A stretch of 40,667 bases of DNA, taken from a virus. Positions 9,762 through 19,937 of the stretch are shown one piece after another. Location: the IMG/VR virus record IMGVR_UViG_3300030329_002742, positions 15,266 through 55,932 of that record; one strand, written 5' to 3'. Position 1 is the first letter of the stretch. Each line of letters begins with the position of its first letter. Below the pieces are notes generated by a model that saw only the letters and a program-made list of their open reading frames with translations, was not told the origin of the DNA and made no database searches. The position numbers and the translations under genes are program-made.

Positions 9762-11699
9762 TTAAAATGGTCTCTTGTAATTTTTATTATATTCTTGAAG
9801 TTGATTTTCAATCCAAAGCTTCAGCTCTTTTTCTGTTGCAACTTTATCAGTTCCAGGTATTATAAAATTATTTTTTAAAGCTCTTCTCATATATACCTCT
9901 AAAGTTTTAGCAGAGTTTTCTAAATTTTTAGTGTTTGCATCCTGAAAAGCTATTGCTGCACTTTCAAACTCTTTTTTAAATGCATCTGCTATATCATCTC
10001 GAACATTGTCAGGATTACGTCCTTCAAATTCTTCTTGAGTTAAGGCATTTGTAGAATCAATTTCTGATGGGCCTTGTATTCCTATTATAGTTAAGTTACC
10101 ATTGTTTCCTATTTCAACGTTATCATTTTCTTCATTTATTTTATTTATAACTTTTTTAGCTTCATTTATTTCCTTATGAGCTTGAGTTTTTTCTTTGTCA
10201 TTCTTAGCATTGTTCTTGGCGTTATTTGCGTCCTCTAGAGAATTATTCGCTTGTTCAACTGTATCTTGTAAAGGACTATTCCCAAGAGGTTCTTCAGACA
10301 TTCCTAAAACATTTGAAAACTTTTGCCAATCTTCAACTAACATACCCAAATATGAAATTGTTGCAGACCTTCTATCTCCTGAATCACCAAATCCCATAGG
10401 TCTATCATGCAAATCTAAAGCCTTAACTAATTCTTTATTTAATCCCCTATAATGCTTTTCACTCCCTTTACCTTCATGAGGATCTCTAGTTAATAATTCA
10501 ATAACTTTACCCATATTTTGTTCCCTAACAGCGACTCTTAATGACTCTACCTCTTGACTGTTAAACATATCCCAAAAGTTTCTTTGAGAATGTCCCCATT
10601 CTACAATATTTATTATATCTTTTTCAATTTGGTCTAATATTTGTGGCTGAGCTGCAGGCATCTCATTCTCAGAAACATTCCAATCTGCTAAGTTTCCTGG
10701 CTGTTTATTGCCAACAAGCTCATCAGCTAAAGCCCCTTTTTCCATAAAAGGTTTATAAAGATTTCTACGATTATTCCAATAGTCTTCCATATCACTATAG
10801 TAAACTTCTACTTGATTAGTAGGGTCAACTTTTGTACCTTTAAATTCTTTGGCCCAGAATCCTGAATCAAGACTTTGACCATCACCACCTTTAGATAAAA
10901 AGACTTGCAATTCTTGGTCTCCAAAGTTTGTAAAGTAAGTTGTCTTCCCATCTTTACTATCTTTTTGATAAACATTTTGAGGTTTAATAGGGATATAATT
11001 CATATCTCCTATTCTTGTATTTTTTCTTTCGTCTCCTGCAGGATTAGCTGATGCAAGAATCTCTCTAATTTTAGTAGCATCTTTAATACCACCCATCTTT
11101 AGTAATCTATAAGCTTTATTAACTTCTTCATACCCTACATCAGAAGGCGGGTCAAAGTCTTTAAATCCTTGATACTTGAATTCCTTTCCAGACTCATCTA
11201 CTCCCGTCTCAAGAGTTTGGTCAAAAGAATAAACAGCATTAGTTAGATTGTTAAGCTCTTGTATATCTTGAAGGCTGTTAGTTAAACTCTTTGCAACTTG
11301 TGTTTTTCCATATTGATTTAATGTATTAATATGATTTTGAACTAAAGTATTTAAATCTGCAAAACCTGAAGTCTTCTGTATTTGAGGAAGTTTATTGTAA
11401 TCATTTAATGCATTTTGAGATTGACTAGTAGCATTCTGAACCTTAGTATTAATACCAACTATAGTATTCAATTGGCCTAAACTAGTATTAGTAAAATTAG
11501 GGTCATAGTCGTATCGGCTAGTGATTGATTTTCTTAAAGAATCAACATCACCCATACCATATTTATTGAAATTATTCAATGCAATAGTTATCTCATCTCT
11601 TTCAGAAAGAATCCTTTGCTGAGCTTCCTTAGCTTCAAGATTTATACTTTGCTGTCTATTTTTATCTATTGCATCTTGCAATTCATCAAAATAACCCAT
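9762..11699 (-). CDS. Large internal virion (ejection-type) protein, 645 aa
   Basis: I recognise no family. The protein is hydrophilic and largely helical, with Asn/Gln/Lys-rich stretches. Residues about 485-535 form an obvious coiled coil made of short Asn/Ala/Lys/Glu repeats. No signal peptide or membrane segment is visible. It sits directly upstream of the giant polyprotein (17-base gap) and after two other large proteins. In podoviruses such a block of large helical proteins downstream of the tail genes usually encodes internal core or DNA-ejection proteins, so a virion-internal role is inferred from context. ATG at 11699 is the first start after the upstream stop. Confidence 0.75.
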   Translation of the reverse strand: MGYFDELQDAIDKNRQQSINLEAKEAQQRILSERDEITIALNNFNKYGMGDVDSLRKSITSRYDYDPNFTNTSLGQLNTIVGINTKVQNATSQSQNALNDYNKLPQIQKTSGFADLNTLVQNHINTLNQYGKTQVAKSLTNSLQDIQELNNLTNAVYSFDQTLETGVDESGKEFKYQGFKDFDPPSDVGYEEVNKAYRLLKMGGIKDATKIREILASANPAGDERKNTRIGDMNYIPIKPQNVYQKDSKDGKTTYFTNFGDQELQVFLSKGGDGQSLDSGFWAKEFKGTKVDPTNQVEVYYSDMEDYWNNRRNLYKPFMEKGALADELVGNKQPGNLADWNVSENEMPAAQPQILDQIEKDIINIVEWGHSQRNFWDMFNSQEVESLRVAVREQNMGKVIELLTRDPHEGKGSEKHYRGLNKELVKALDLHDRPMGFGDSGDRRSATISYLGMLVEDWQKFSNVLGMSEEPLGNSPLQDTVEQANNSLEDANNAKNNAKNDKEKTQAHKEINEAKKVINKINEENDNVEIGNNGNLTIIGIQGPSEIDSTNALTQEEFEGRNPDNVRDDIADAFKKEFESAAIAFQDANTKNLENSAKTLEVYMRRALKNNFIIPGTDKVATEKELKLWIENQLQEYNKNYKRPF

Positions 11700-11715
11700 C
11701 TACTATTCTCCTATT

Positions 11716-14196
11716 CTATGCAGGTTTTCCTTTAGCAGTTTTTCTGCCAGAAAGCCAATTATAATCTGTAGACCCATCAGAACCTTTCCTATAAAATTGA
11801 GGATATTTATAAAACCAATTTCCAAAAGGTTTCTTTCTCTTCCTTTCCGTTGCAAAATCTCCACGACCATATCCAAATCCTTTAGCTAAGTTTTGAGCAT
11901 GCAGGTCTGCTTGAGCTCCAGTCGCTGTGTTGTAAATAACAGAAGGCCTATATTGCATTCCCATAAAATGCTTTATACCAGGAGATACAATTTTATCATG
12001 AGTTAATTTAGAATCGCCAGTATCCTCATCCTTAATCGCTTTCTTTGTAACTCCAAGCCATTGTCTTATAGGACTATCTCCGTGATAATGGTCTGTTGCT
12101 CGTGTTCCAGCATATCTTGGAAGCCATCTATCAAGGAAATCAACTCCACCACCTGAGCCACCAAGAGCTGCCCGTATATTTTCTGCGTATTTACCTCTTT
12201 GTGTTGCTAAGGCATCAAGTATCCCTCGATTCCCTGTTAATTCTCTACCTAAATCAGATTCAAACTCGCCTCCTGGAGCATATACTGGGAGTTGTTCTTT
12301 TATATCTTGAGCATAATCTTTTAATTCAGCTTGAGTGGCTCCTAGTACATTTGCAACACTAGAAGGTCCTGTTTCGGCAAAACTCCCCCTTTCAGCTGCA
12401 ATCCCTCCAGTACCTGTTATATCAAAGTCTTCAGCCATTTTTTCGCCTTCAAGCTCAATTTCTTCTTCTCCTATTTCAATATCTTCAATTCGCCCTTCGT
12501 ATTCATCCTGAACATCCTTCCAAGCATCTCTAGTTATATCTGACTGCTCTCTATATCCTCTACCTATATCGTATTCTAAATCTCTTTGTTCTTTACGGGC
12601 AGTATCAATAGCTTGACTTTTTTGTAATTCTAAAGCTCTTTTCTCTTGCATTAGTTTTTCTTCTTCTTCAGCACCAACTCTTCCTCTTCTACCAGAACGT
12701 AAGCCACCACCTTCAAATCCACGAATTCTTCTTCTTAAAGGAGTTTCTCCAGTTTGTAAAGCTTCTAATTGCATATCAATATCAGCTATTTCTTTACCTA
12801 AGTCAGAACCAATATCTTCTTGACCTCTTCTTGCTATATCTATCTCATCTTGAATATCAGCCCTATCTTCAAGTTCTGATTCTGAAGCTTTATTATACTC
12901 TTCAACATAATCATCCCAACCTTTTCTTACATCTCCATACCAACCTTGTCTAGAAGCTTCATCTCCTATTAAGTCTGAGAACTCACTTTGGAAATCTCCC
13001 ATTCTTTCCATCTCTTGCTGTTGTAATGATTGTCTTCCTACACCTTCTCCACCAGCCAAAGAATCTAAGGCACTAACAGCTCTATCTACTGCTCCTTTAT
13101 AAAGTGGAGAGACATCTCTTTGAAAGCTTTGCCTAGGACCTATAGGTCCTTCTAAGGTACCTTCTAATACGTCTTGAATGGCTTTATCTTCTAATCTTAC
13201 TTCGTCATCACCATAATAACCAAGTTGACCAGGACCTAAGTCTTTTGCCACTTTTCTAAAATCAGATTGAAACTTGCCTGGAATATGTTCTAACTCCATA
13301 TCAACATTACCCTTGTCAATCATACTTTCAAATGCTTCTCCATACTTTTCAGGGTCTAATCTCTTTAACTCATCACCTTCAAAACCTGAAGGTAATTTTC
13401 CTATTCCTAAATCCTGTAATGCACCCAATATTAGAGCATCTCTTTGCTTATCTTCACCTGAAGTATTAAACTTTAAATCGGTCTGTCTTTCACTCCCAAG
13501 GAAATCTCCTGCTTCAAGACCTAGCATTGAATTAATAGCCCTCATCATATCTGCACCACCTTTACCTGTGTCACCGAAAGCTTCATCAGCAAGTTGTTGA
13601 GGTGTATATAAATCTCTATAACCTCCAGGACTTAAAAGAGGATCACCAGCCTCTCCTATATATTGAGAGTAAGGAGTCTCTTGAGTGATGGCATTTTCAT
13701 CTAATGCTGGAGTATACTCAGGTGCTCCAGACTCTAGATATGTTGAGCCAAACCCTGGGCCTGGACCATAGGTCTCACCAAGCATTTCTGATAACACTCC
13801 TGTATTATCAGCATCTATACCATATAAGCTTCTAAATGCAGGGGCATAATCTACAGGGTCCATATATGTCGCTGAAGGTTGGTATCCAGAAGCATCAAAA
13901 CCACCCTGAAAAATACTAGAGGTTGGCCCTAAGCCACCTCCATATATATCACTTAATCCATACTCAGAACCAACAGTTACAAGAGGATTTTCTCCTCTGA
14001 AACCCAACCCTTGTGCTGTTGGATATTGTTCTAATCCTGGCATCATTGCATCTTGACCCCAAAGCCCAATTCCTTCTAAATAAGTAGATAAATCCCAAGA
14101 AGGCATAAAACCATAATCGCCAATATCACTACTTCCTAGCGTTCCCAGTCTTCCTGTGTCGTTTCTTGGTGTTAAATTTCCGTATCCATTAGCCAT
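11716..14196 (-). CDS. Large structural/internal protein, 826 aa
   Basis: No family was recognised. Residues 1-200 are rich in Gly, Tyr, Pro and Ser with few charges, so probably disordered or beta. Residues about 420-640 are highly charged (Glu, Asp, Arg, Gln) and predicted coiled coil, with a short Arg/Gly patch (GGGLRSGRRGR) near residue 490. The last 80 residues are strongly basic and aromatic and end in KTAKGKPA. This mix of flexible N-terminus, coiled-coil core and basic tail suits an internal head or ejection protein that touches DNA. It lies between two other large proteins with 10- to 16-base gaps, consistent with one late transcript. Function is inferred from position only. Confidence 0.75.
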   Translation of the reverse strand: MANGYGNLTPRNDTGRLGTLGSSDIGDYGFMPSWDLSTYLEGIGLWGQDAMMPGLEQYPTAQGLGFRGENPLVTVGSEYGLSDIYGGGLGPTSSIFQGGFDASGYQPSATYMDPVDYAPAFRSLYGIDADNTGVLSEMLGETYGPGPGFGSTYLESGAPEYTPALDENAITQETPYSQYIGEAGDPLLSPGGYRDLYTPQQLADEAFGDTGKGGADMMRAINSMLGLEAGDFLGSERQTDLKFNTSGEDKQRDALILGALQDLGIGKLPSGFEGDELKRLDPEKYGEAFESMIDKGNVDMELEHIPGKFQSDFRKVAKDLGPGQLGYYGDDEVRLEDKAIQDVLEGTLEGPIGPRQSFQRDVSPLYKGAVDRAVSALDSLAGGEGVGRQSLQQQEMERMGDFQSEFSDLIGDEASRQGWYGDVRKGWDDYVEEYNKASESELEDRADIQDEIDIARRGQEDIGSDLGKEIADIDMQLEALQTGETPLRRRIRGFEGGGLRSGRRGRVGAEEEEKLMQEKRALELQKSQAIDTARKEQRDLEYDIGRGYREQSDITRDAWKDVQDEYEGRIEDIEIGEEEIELEGEKMAEDFDITGTGGIAAERGSFAETGPSSVANVLGATQAELKDYAQDIKEQLPVYAPGGEFESDLGRELTGNRGILDALATQRGKYAENIRAALGGSGGGVDFLDRWLPRYAGTRATDHYHGDSPIRQWLGVTKKAIKDEDTGDSKLTHDKIVSPGIKHFMGMQYRPSVIYNTATGAQADLHAQNLAKGFGYGRGDFATERKRKKPFGNWFYKYPQFYRKGSDGSTDYNWLSGRKTAKGKPA

Positions 14197-14206
14197 TTTA
14201 TTCTCC

Positions 14207-16051
14207 TTATGGTTTTAATCTTTCTGTAAATAACATTTTAAATATTTCAGGGTACAGCATCTTAAACTCTTTTGCTGCCTGCCCTCTTAAAGTTCTATCG
14301 TCCATTACATTCCCAAGTCTATTGTTTTGTCTATAATCAGTAATAAATTTAGAAATAAAATTATCATACTCTTTTAAAGCTTCTGCCTTATTTGAAGGGT
14401 TTTTAAGATAGTTAGACACATCTAATGAATTCTCAAGCTTCATTCTCTCTTTATTTCTCTCAAAACTAGCATCCCTAAAACCTTGGACTTTCTTACTAAG
14501 CTCTTGCTGCTTATCATATAAAGCTTGAACTCTTTGATTAACAATAGCTTTATTAGATTCAATTTTTTGAATTCTTTCTTCAGGTGAAAGATTTAAAAAC
14601 TCTTGATACTCAGGAGTCATCTGTTCTTGTTCTATTTCTTCCCAAGCCTGTAATTGATTGGCAATGTCTTGGTCGAAGCCTTCAAAATCCATGTCAGACA
14701 TCATGCTATAGTTTTCAAGTGGAACTCCTTCATTAACATAGTCTCCTTCTAAAACATCAAGAGATTCAATTAAAGCCCTATCAAGTTCATCTCTATCTCT
14801 AAAATATGCATCTGCACTTCTCTCAAGCGCAGTTCTCTGGTCTCCAACTTGATTATTTGTAATCATATCTGTCCAGATGTCTGTATTTGTTTTATTTATC
14901 TGAGAACTAGCTATCGCATCTTTTGTCATTTGATTACCATCATAAGTCCAATCACCTTTAAATTCTACAGGAGGGACATCCACCCTTCCAAAGTCGCTAT
15001 ATTTACTAGGGTCAGGCAATACTTTTTCTCCTAATAAATTATAATTGCCTTCCAAATATCTTTCATAGCCAGTAGGAGCAAGGTCTACCATTTCTTCTGC
15101 ACTTAAACCAACTTCATTAGCTAAGTAATTTAACTGACTATCAGTCCAGTTTTTATCTGCACCAACCCAATCAATTTCAGCTCCATCTTTATGCAAAGTG
15201 ATTAATTCATCACTTGACAAACTAGAAACGTCAATATCTGTAATGTCATCTAAAACACTCTCCTCAACTAGTCCAGCACTAACCATTGCATTAGTCTCAT
15301 CCCAAGTTAGCTGTAAACCCTTATTGTACTTATCAATCCCAGTTTCAAGATGAACTTTATCCTCAGGTGAAAGATTGTCTAGGTTCCCAAGTACTTCTTC
15401 TATTTTACTAGTATCATCTATGGCTACATTCTTTTTAACCTCTTCAACTACTGCTTGGTCAGTTAACTCTTTAGTTTTAGTAGCAACCTCTTCAGATGTA
15501 TCAGCTGCGGATGGGTCAGGCAGTTCATCCATTCCTATACCCTTATAGATACCCTTTATATCTCTATCTGTTGCTTTTAATTTGTCCCATAGTTTTAAAT
15601 CTTTCCACTTAGTTCCTCCTGCAGCTTTATCTGCCTTCATTCCCTCCATTCCGATTGAAAGATATTCTGAAACACCAGTCTTAACAGGTTCGGTCAGATG
15701 CTTCCAGTTAGTTGCATCAGCTAAATCTTGATATTGATTCATTAATTTATTTGCTTTAGAAAAAGAATCTCCAGCCATTAAACTATTAAATAAAGCTCTA
15801 TCACCCTTTTTAATATTCTCTCCACTATAAACAGCATCTCCTATAGCTCCTCCAGCTAAATCTCCAGCAGCAGCACCTACACTTCCAAAGAAATATTTTC
15901 CAATATTTTTACCAACGAACCTAGCAGCAGTATCTATATGCTTAGAAACTTTTTGACGTTTTTTCATATCGCTTTCCCAGCGATCAAGTTTTTCTAATTC
16001 TTGCTTTAATCTTCTTTCTCTAAACTTATTGGCTCTATCACCATATGCCAT
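14207..16051 (-). CDS. Large structural/internal protein with N-terminal glycine-rich helix, 614 aa
   Basis: The first 35 residues are strongly basic and charged. Residues about 45-75 form a Gly/Ala-rich stretch (GKNIGKYFFGSVGAAAGDL) that could insert in a membrane. The rest is acidic and helical with several heptad-like segments, most clearly around residues 470-540. Phage ejection proteins often combine a small-residue amphipathic segment with long helical regions, so a DNA-ejection or internal virion role is likely, though I recognise no named family. Its ATG shares one base with the stop of the upstream gene (TAATG), indicating translational coupling. Confidence 0.75.
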   Translation of the reverse strand: MAYGDRANKFRERRLKQELEKLDRWESDMKKRQKVSKHIDTAARFVGKNIGKYFFGSVGAAAGDLAGGAIGDAVYSGENIKKGDRALFNSLMAGDSFSKANKLMNQYQDLADATNWKHLTEPVKTGVSEYLSIGMEGMKADKAAGGTKWKDLKLWDKLKATDRDIKGIYKGIGMDELPDPSAADTSEEVATKTKELTDQAVVEEVKKNVAIDDTSKIEEVLGNLDNLSPEDKVHLETGIDKYNKGLQLTWDETNAMVSAGLVEESVLDDITDIDVSSLSSDELITLHKDGAEIDWVGADKNWTDSQLNYLANEVGLSAEEMVDLAPTGYERYLEGNYNLLGEKVLPDPSKYSDFGRVDVPPVEFKGDWTYDGNQMTKDAIASSQINKTNTDIWTDMITNNQVGDQRTALERSADAYFRDRDELDRALIESLDVLEGDYVNEGVPLENYSMMSDMDFEGFDQDIANQLQAWEEIEQEQMTPEYQEFLNLSPEERIQKIESNKAIVNQRVQALYDKQQELSKKVQGFRDASFERNKERMKLENSLDVSNYLKNPSNKAEALKEYDNFISKFITDYRQNNRLGNVMDDRTLRGQAAKEFKMLYPEIFKMLFTERLKP

Positions 16052-16680
16052 TAAACAACTCCTTTATCTCTATGTATTATACTAATACTATGTAATTCAA
16101 ATCTTGCATTTGCCGAACCACTTATTACAACCTCAACAAATGTAACAGCATCACTTACGTCATTACCAGCAGGAACTTTATGTCTTGTTCTACCAAAATC
16201 AGAGCCAGACCATAAGCCTGTAGCACCTGTATCAGGATAACCAGCATTTGAATCAACTTCATTACCATTAACCATAACATTAACCGTAAGATTAAGTCCA
16301 GAGCCATACTTTGAAATAGCTACAATCTCATAAAACTGTTTTATAGACCCAGGATTATCAAGAGCTAACCACCCTGTAGACCATCTTATGTTTTGAGCCG
16401 CAGGTTTATCGTCCCATATTTTTATAAGTCCATTCGTAGCACCTCTTTCAACTACTGCTATATCAGAATTTTTATCTAAAGCAAAATTAGAATATCCACT
16501 AGCTTTTGCCATTGAAGCTATGCCATAGCCCCATGTTTCTGATTCAAAATCATATTTCCACATTTCTTTATTTCTAGCTGCAACAGTATCATTTATAATA
16601 TAAACTTGGTCTAGTTTAGCATTATAAACCACTACAGGTGACTGCGAAGCAGAACATGTCCATCCTCTATACTTAGCCAT
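16051..16680 (-). CDS. C-terminal part of a tail/neck beta protein (split gene), 209 aa
   Basis: The protein is almost all beta-strand-like. It begins in mid-domain with a pattern (SPVVVYNAKLDQVYIINDT, then MWKYDFESETW) typical of the second half of a phage tail protein family whose members usually continue in a single chain. The end (ARFELHSISIIHRDKGVV) also looks like the usual C-terminus of that family. The start overlaps the stop of the 900-aa gene by one base (TAATG). I read the two ORFs as halves of one ancestral protein, now made as two polypeptides or joined by recoding. A fresh gene evolved for a separate subunit is the alternative. Confidence 0.75.
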   Translation of the reverse strand: MAKYRGWTCSASQSPVVVYNAKLDQVYIINDTVAARNKEMWKYDFESETWGYGIASMAKASGYSNFALDKNSDIAVVERGATNGLIKIWDDKPAAQNIRWSTGWLALDNPGSIKQFYEIVAISKYGSGLNLTVNVMVNGNEVDSNAGYPDTGATGLWSGSDFGRTRHKVPAGNDVSDAVTFVEVVISGSANARFELHSISIIHRDKGVV

Positions 16681-19382
16681 TACGGTAATGCCTCCGAATC
16701 ATTTTGTATATCAATTTGCTCATGAGAGTTTGAAGTTCCTATTTTACTTCTTGTTAGTTTTGTTAATTCAGACCCATCATGCATGAAAGCTCCATTAGCA
16801 TTAGCCCAAACAACTCCATTAGCAGTTACGCAAGCTTGTTGTTTTCTTGAAATACCACCAATAGGAATTTGATCAATAACTGAATCCTCTTCCTCTCCAA
16901 CTTTTGCAACAATTAAACTATTTCTTTTAAATATAAATAAATTCTCTTGATATCCTAAGAGCAATATAATCTCATCTCCATCTGGAGTAACTTCTAGATA
17001 ATTATCATCTGGAATCATATCATATCCATGATTAGACATAGAGACTAATATTCTATCTGGATGCACTTCAGACCCTACCTCAACATTCCCATAAAAAGCT
17101 TGAGAGCCTACAATAGCAGCAGTTTTAAACCTAATAGCTTTCCATGAAGATGATTTCATACCATATAAACCATCCCAATCTTCTGCTGTGGGTGGATTAT
17201 CGAATTTAATATAACCATCATCATTATTGCCAACTATAGTAGAATGTGAATAATACCAAGAAATCTTTCCTAGTTCACCTGAAAATCCAATATCATTAGT
17301 TGTATAGTTATCCTTATCTAACCACCATATTTTCCAAGGCATATATATATCTGTATCTGCAAACTTAGGTTTCACTCCTTCAGTAAAATCACACTCCATT
17401 AATTTATATTTTTTAGAATGACTATCCTTAGATGAACTATAATAATAATTGACTCCTGTTACTCTTTCTGGCATTCCCCATCCAGCAGGAGCAAATTTTG
17501 ATGGTTGAATTACAGGTTTAAAATTAACTGCACAATCATAAGCTTCTCTAGCTATATAATTACCCACCCAAGTATAACTACCATCTTCTCCCGCAGCAGG
17601 AGTAGTTCCGCTTGAAAATTTAAATCTATTTTGCTCTATTGCAGTTACTGCTTTAGCTCCATTAAAATTTGTTGTATTTGCAATAGTTACTGTATTACCC
17701 ACTACTAAATTATGATTAGGAGCATTAGCCCAAGTATCAGCCCCATCGTCTGTAAAAGACTCTATTTTACCATCTGCTCCTGACCCTGCATCATGGAAGT
17801 ATAATCGTATTTCCCCATTAGTATTATAATTACCATTATGAGCTCCAGCTGGAGTATGAACAAAAGTATCGTTATTTCCTGCTGAAAAATTTAAGTCTCC
17901 ATCAGAACTGCCTTGCCATACTGTTCCTTGTTCTTGAGCTTTAGTAATCAAAGTCAATTCAGATTCTTGCGCACCGAAGTCATAAACAAAAGAGGCATAA
18001 AATCTATATCCTACTCCTTTTTCTAGAGTTGTAGGAGCTTTTGAATTTTCAGCAGGATTCCATGTTCCTGTTATATGGTCAGTAGAACTTCCCTCTTTTA
18101 CCACTTCATATTCTAATCCTATTAAATAATCCATAGTATGAAAATCTTGCTCTTGAATATTAACAAACCACCAATGCATATAATTATCAATATCTTCTGT
18201 GGTTGTTCCATGAGCCCATCTATTTCTCATATCTCCATTGCAAGTTACAAAACAAAAAGAAGAATTTGGAGCTACTAATGCAGATGGTTCCGATATCCAT
18301 AATCTTCTTTTTATATTTAAAGGCTGTTCATCTAAAGAAAGTGCGTCAAGCATTACAGAAACTCCAGTTACTCCAGCACAATCGGGAACTATGCACCCAT
18401 CAAAAAAAACAGCATTATGAAAGCCAAAAAACCAATTATAATTATCTTCTCTATCAAAGTTAGAATCATATATCCTAACTGAATTTCCTGTAGTTAAATA
18501 ATCTGCTTCTGGAGTATCTCCAGATTCAATTGTTCCTAAAGTTATTGTTTCCGTAGGAGTGTTAGGGGTTCCAGAAGCGTCACCACCATTTAAATAAACA
18601 TATACTCTATTCTTCCAACCACTATCATTTATTTTTCTATTTAAAAATTGATATTCATTATTTCCTTGTGCGATTTCCTTAAAAACAGTAAAGCTATAAA
18701 ATTTTACAGTAACACCAGCGTGCTGATCGCCTGTACTTCCTCCAGCTAAAAACGTCATTTTTGGATTAACTCCATTTGAAATAAAATATCCAGTATATGT
18801 TCCAGCAATATGAGACATAGGTGTTGTAGCTGCATTCCAAATCTGAGTATAACATGAAGGGTCTAAAGCACAAAAAGCCATTATTTTATCATTTGAGCCT
18901 GAATCCACAACTTCACCAACAACAGGGTCAGCTCTAAATTGATATCTATATACAGTTCCTGAAACTAAAGACGTTCCTGTGAATTCAATATGTCCATACC
19001 TATTAACACTATTAGGGTCCCATTCTACATAATTATCGCTAGTACTAAATGCATTGTTTCCACCTCCAGAACCATCAGCAGTAAGTGTATAATTAGAACC
19101 ACCAGCCAAAGTAACCCAACTGGCAATCGTTTCTGAATTATTATAATTATAACTTGATTTTAAGATATGAAAGCCAGCACCATCAGGAGTGTCTGCTGTC
19201 GCAATGTCAATAGAAGTAGAATAATTAACTAAAGAGCCATGAGGCCTTAAGACACCTTGCTTTTGCAAGCCATCAACGTTTACGGCCTCATATACAGAAT
19301 TAGTTTCTTCAAGATCTGAAGGCTCAACAGCATTTACCATGCCATCCTTAAAAGTGGTAATATCTTTTACTATTTTAGTCAA
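16680..19382 (-). CDS. Large tail/neck beta protein, 900 aa
   Basis: The N-terminus (ITTFKDGMVNAVEPSDLEET, then AVNVDG and GVLRPHG) is the opening of a widespread podovirus tail or neck protein family that starts with a G-M-x-N motif and a short beta domain. The body is beta-rich with many Gly, Asn, Thr and Trp residues. A carbohydrate-binding-like insert occupies about residues 60-240, and a propeller-like region follows after residue 700. Near the end, VVWANANGAFMHDGSELTKL is a typical blade motif of the family, after which the chain stops early and continues in the next ORF. It lies between the lysis/membrane genes and the large internal proteins. The exact role (tail tube, stabiliser or hub) cannot be fixed from sequence. 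Confidence 0.8.
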   Translation of the reverse strand: MTKIVKDITTFKDGMVNAVEPSDLEETNSVYEAVNVDGLQKQGVLRPHGSLVNYSTSIDIATADTPDGAGFHILKSSYNYNNSETIASWVTLAGGSNYTLTADGSGGGNNAFSTSDNYVEWDPNSVNRYGHIEFTGTSLVSGTVYRYQFRADPVVGEVVDSGSNDKIMAFCALDPSCYTQIWNAATTPMSHIAGTYTGYFISNGVNPKMTFLAGGSTGDQHAGVTVKFYSFTVFKEIAQGNNEYQFLNRKINDSGWKNRVYVYLNGGDASGTPNTPTETITLGTIESGDTPEADYLTTGNSVRIYDSNFDREDNYNWFFGFHNAVFFDGCIVPDCAGVTGVSVMLDALSLDEQPLNIKRRLWISEPSALVAPNSSFCFVTCNGDMRNRWAHGTTTEDIDNYMHWWFVNIQEQDFHTMDYLIGLEYEVVKEGSSTDHITGTWNPAENSKAPTTLEKGVGYRFYASFVYDFGAQESELTLITKAQEQGTVWQGSSDGDLNFSAGNNDTFVHTPAGAHNGNYNTNGEIRLYFHDAGSGADGKIESFTDDGADTWANAPNHNLVVGNTVTIANTTNFNGAKAVTAIEQNRFKFSSGTTPAAGEDGSYTWVGNYIAREAYDCAVNFKPVIQPSKFAPAGWGMPERVTGVNYYYSSSKDSHSKKYKLMECDFTEGVKPKFADTDIYMPWKIWWLDKDNYTTNDIGFSGELGKISWYYSHSTIVGNNDDGYIKFDNPPTAEDWDGLYGMKSSSWKAIRFKTAAIVGSQAFYGNVEVGSEVHPDRILVSMSNHGYDMIPDDNYLEVTPDGDEIILLLGYQENLFIFKRNSLIVAKVGEEEDSVIDQIPIGGISRKQQACVTANGVVWANANGAFMHDGSELTKLTRSKIGTSNSHEQIDIQNDSEALP

Positions 19383-19653
19383 CTCTAAGGCCTTTTACTA
19401 AACCTTTAAAGCTTGCAACAAGTAAATTATCTAGCAAGTCTATAAACCAAGGTTCAATAGTTTTGTTCCAAAATTTACCTACAGGTGATTTTTTAGAACC
19501 TAACCACATAGTTAACATTCTGCCAAGCTTAAAAAACAAGCCTTCAGCTGCAGATGCGATAGTTGCATTAGGTATTTTCTTTAAAATAAAAAGAACAACA
19601 CCTGTTCCAGATACACCTGCTATCATACCTATATTATTCATTAACAATTCCAT
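19375..19653 (-). CDS. Small membrane protein, 92 aa (possible holin-like)
   Basis: Residues 8-26 (IGMIAGVSGTGVVLFILKK) form one clear membrane helix. A second, more amphipathic Trp-containing helical region lies at about 45-90. The start shares one base with the stop of the gene before (TAATG) and the end overlaps the start of the 900-aa tail gene. With two further small membrane or coiled-coil proteins just upstream and a holin/endolysin pair nearby, a role in lysis or as a virion-associated membrane protein is plausible. No family was recognised. Confidence 0.75.
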   Translation of the reverse strand: MELLMNNIGMIAGVSGTGVVLFILKKIPNATIASAAEGLFFKLGRMLTMWLGSKKSPVGKFWNKTIEPWFIDLLDNLLVASFKGLVKGLRVD

Positions 19654-19937
19654 TACTTCTCCTTTATTTGTTTTAGTTTGCTAGAAAAATCATCTACTTC
19701 CTCAACTCTTGATGCAATAGTATTACATGTAGTGCATACAAAATCTTGCTGTGGATGAGACAATTCTTTTAACTTTTTCACTTCTTCTTCTAATTTATCT
19801 ACTCTAATATCACAATCATTAGGTTTTTCCATATATTTTAATAGTTTCTGCATTTTAAATTGCTTAGAAACCATTTTAAAAATTATCTTCGCTACTTCTT
19901 TCCTTGCTAATCCTGCTATTAATGCTTGAATAATCAT
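19653..19937 (-). CDS. Small helical protein with CxxC, 94 aa
   Basis: This is a hydrophilic helical protein with a short hydrophobic N-terminus (MIIQALIAGLARKEVAKIIF), a Lys/Glu coiled coil at about residues 48-60, and a CTTC motif near residue 68. Another Cys near residue 43 could form a metal site or disulfide with it. It overlaps the upstream gene by 4 bases (ATGA) and the downstream gene by 1 base, so the three small genes are translated as a unit. Function is unknown; lysis accessory or virion assembly is possible from position. Confidence 0.7.
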   Translation of the reverse strand: MIIQALIAGLARKEVAKIIFKMVSKQFKMQKLLKYMEKPNDCDIRVDKLEEEVKKLKELSHPQQDFVCTTCNTIASRVEEVDDFSSKLKQIKEK

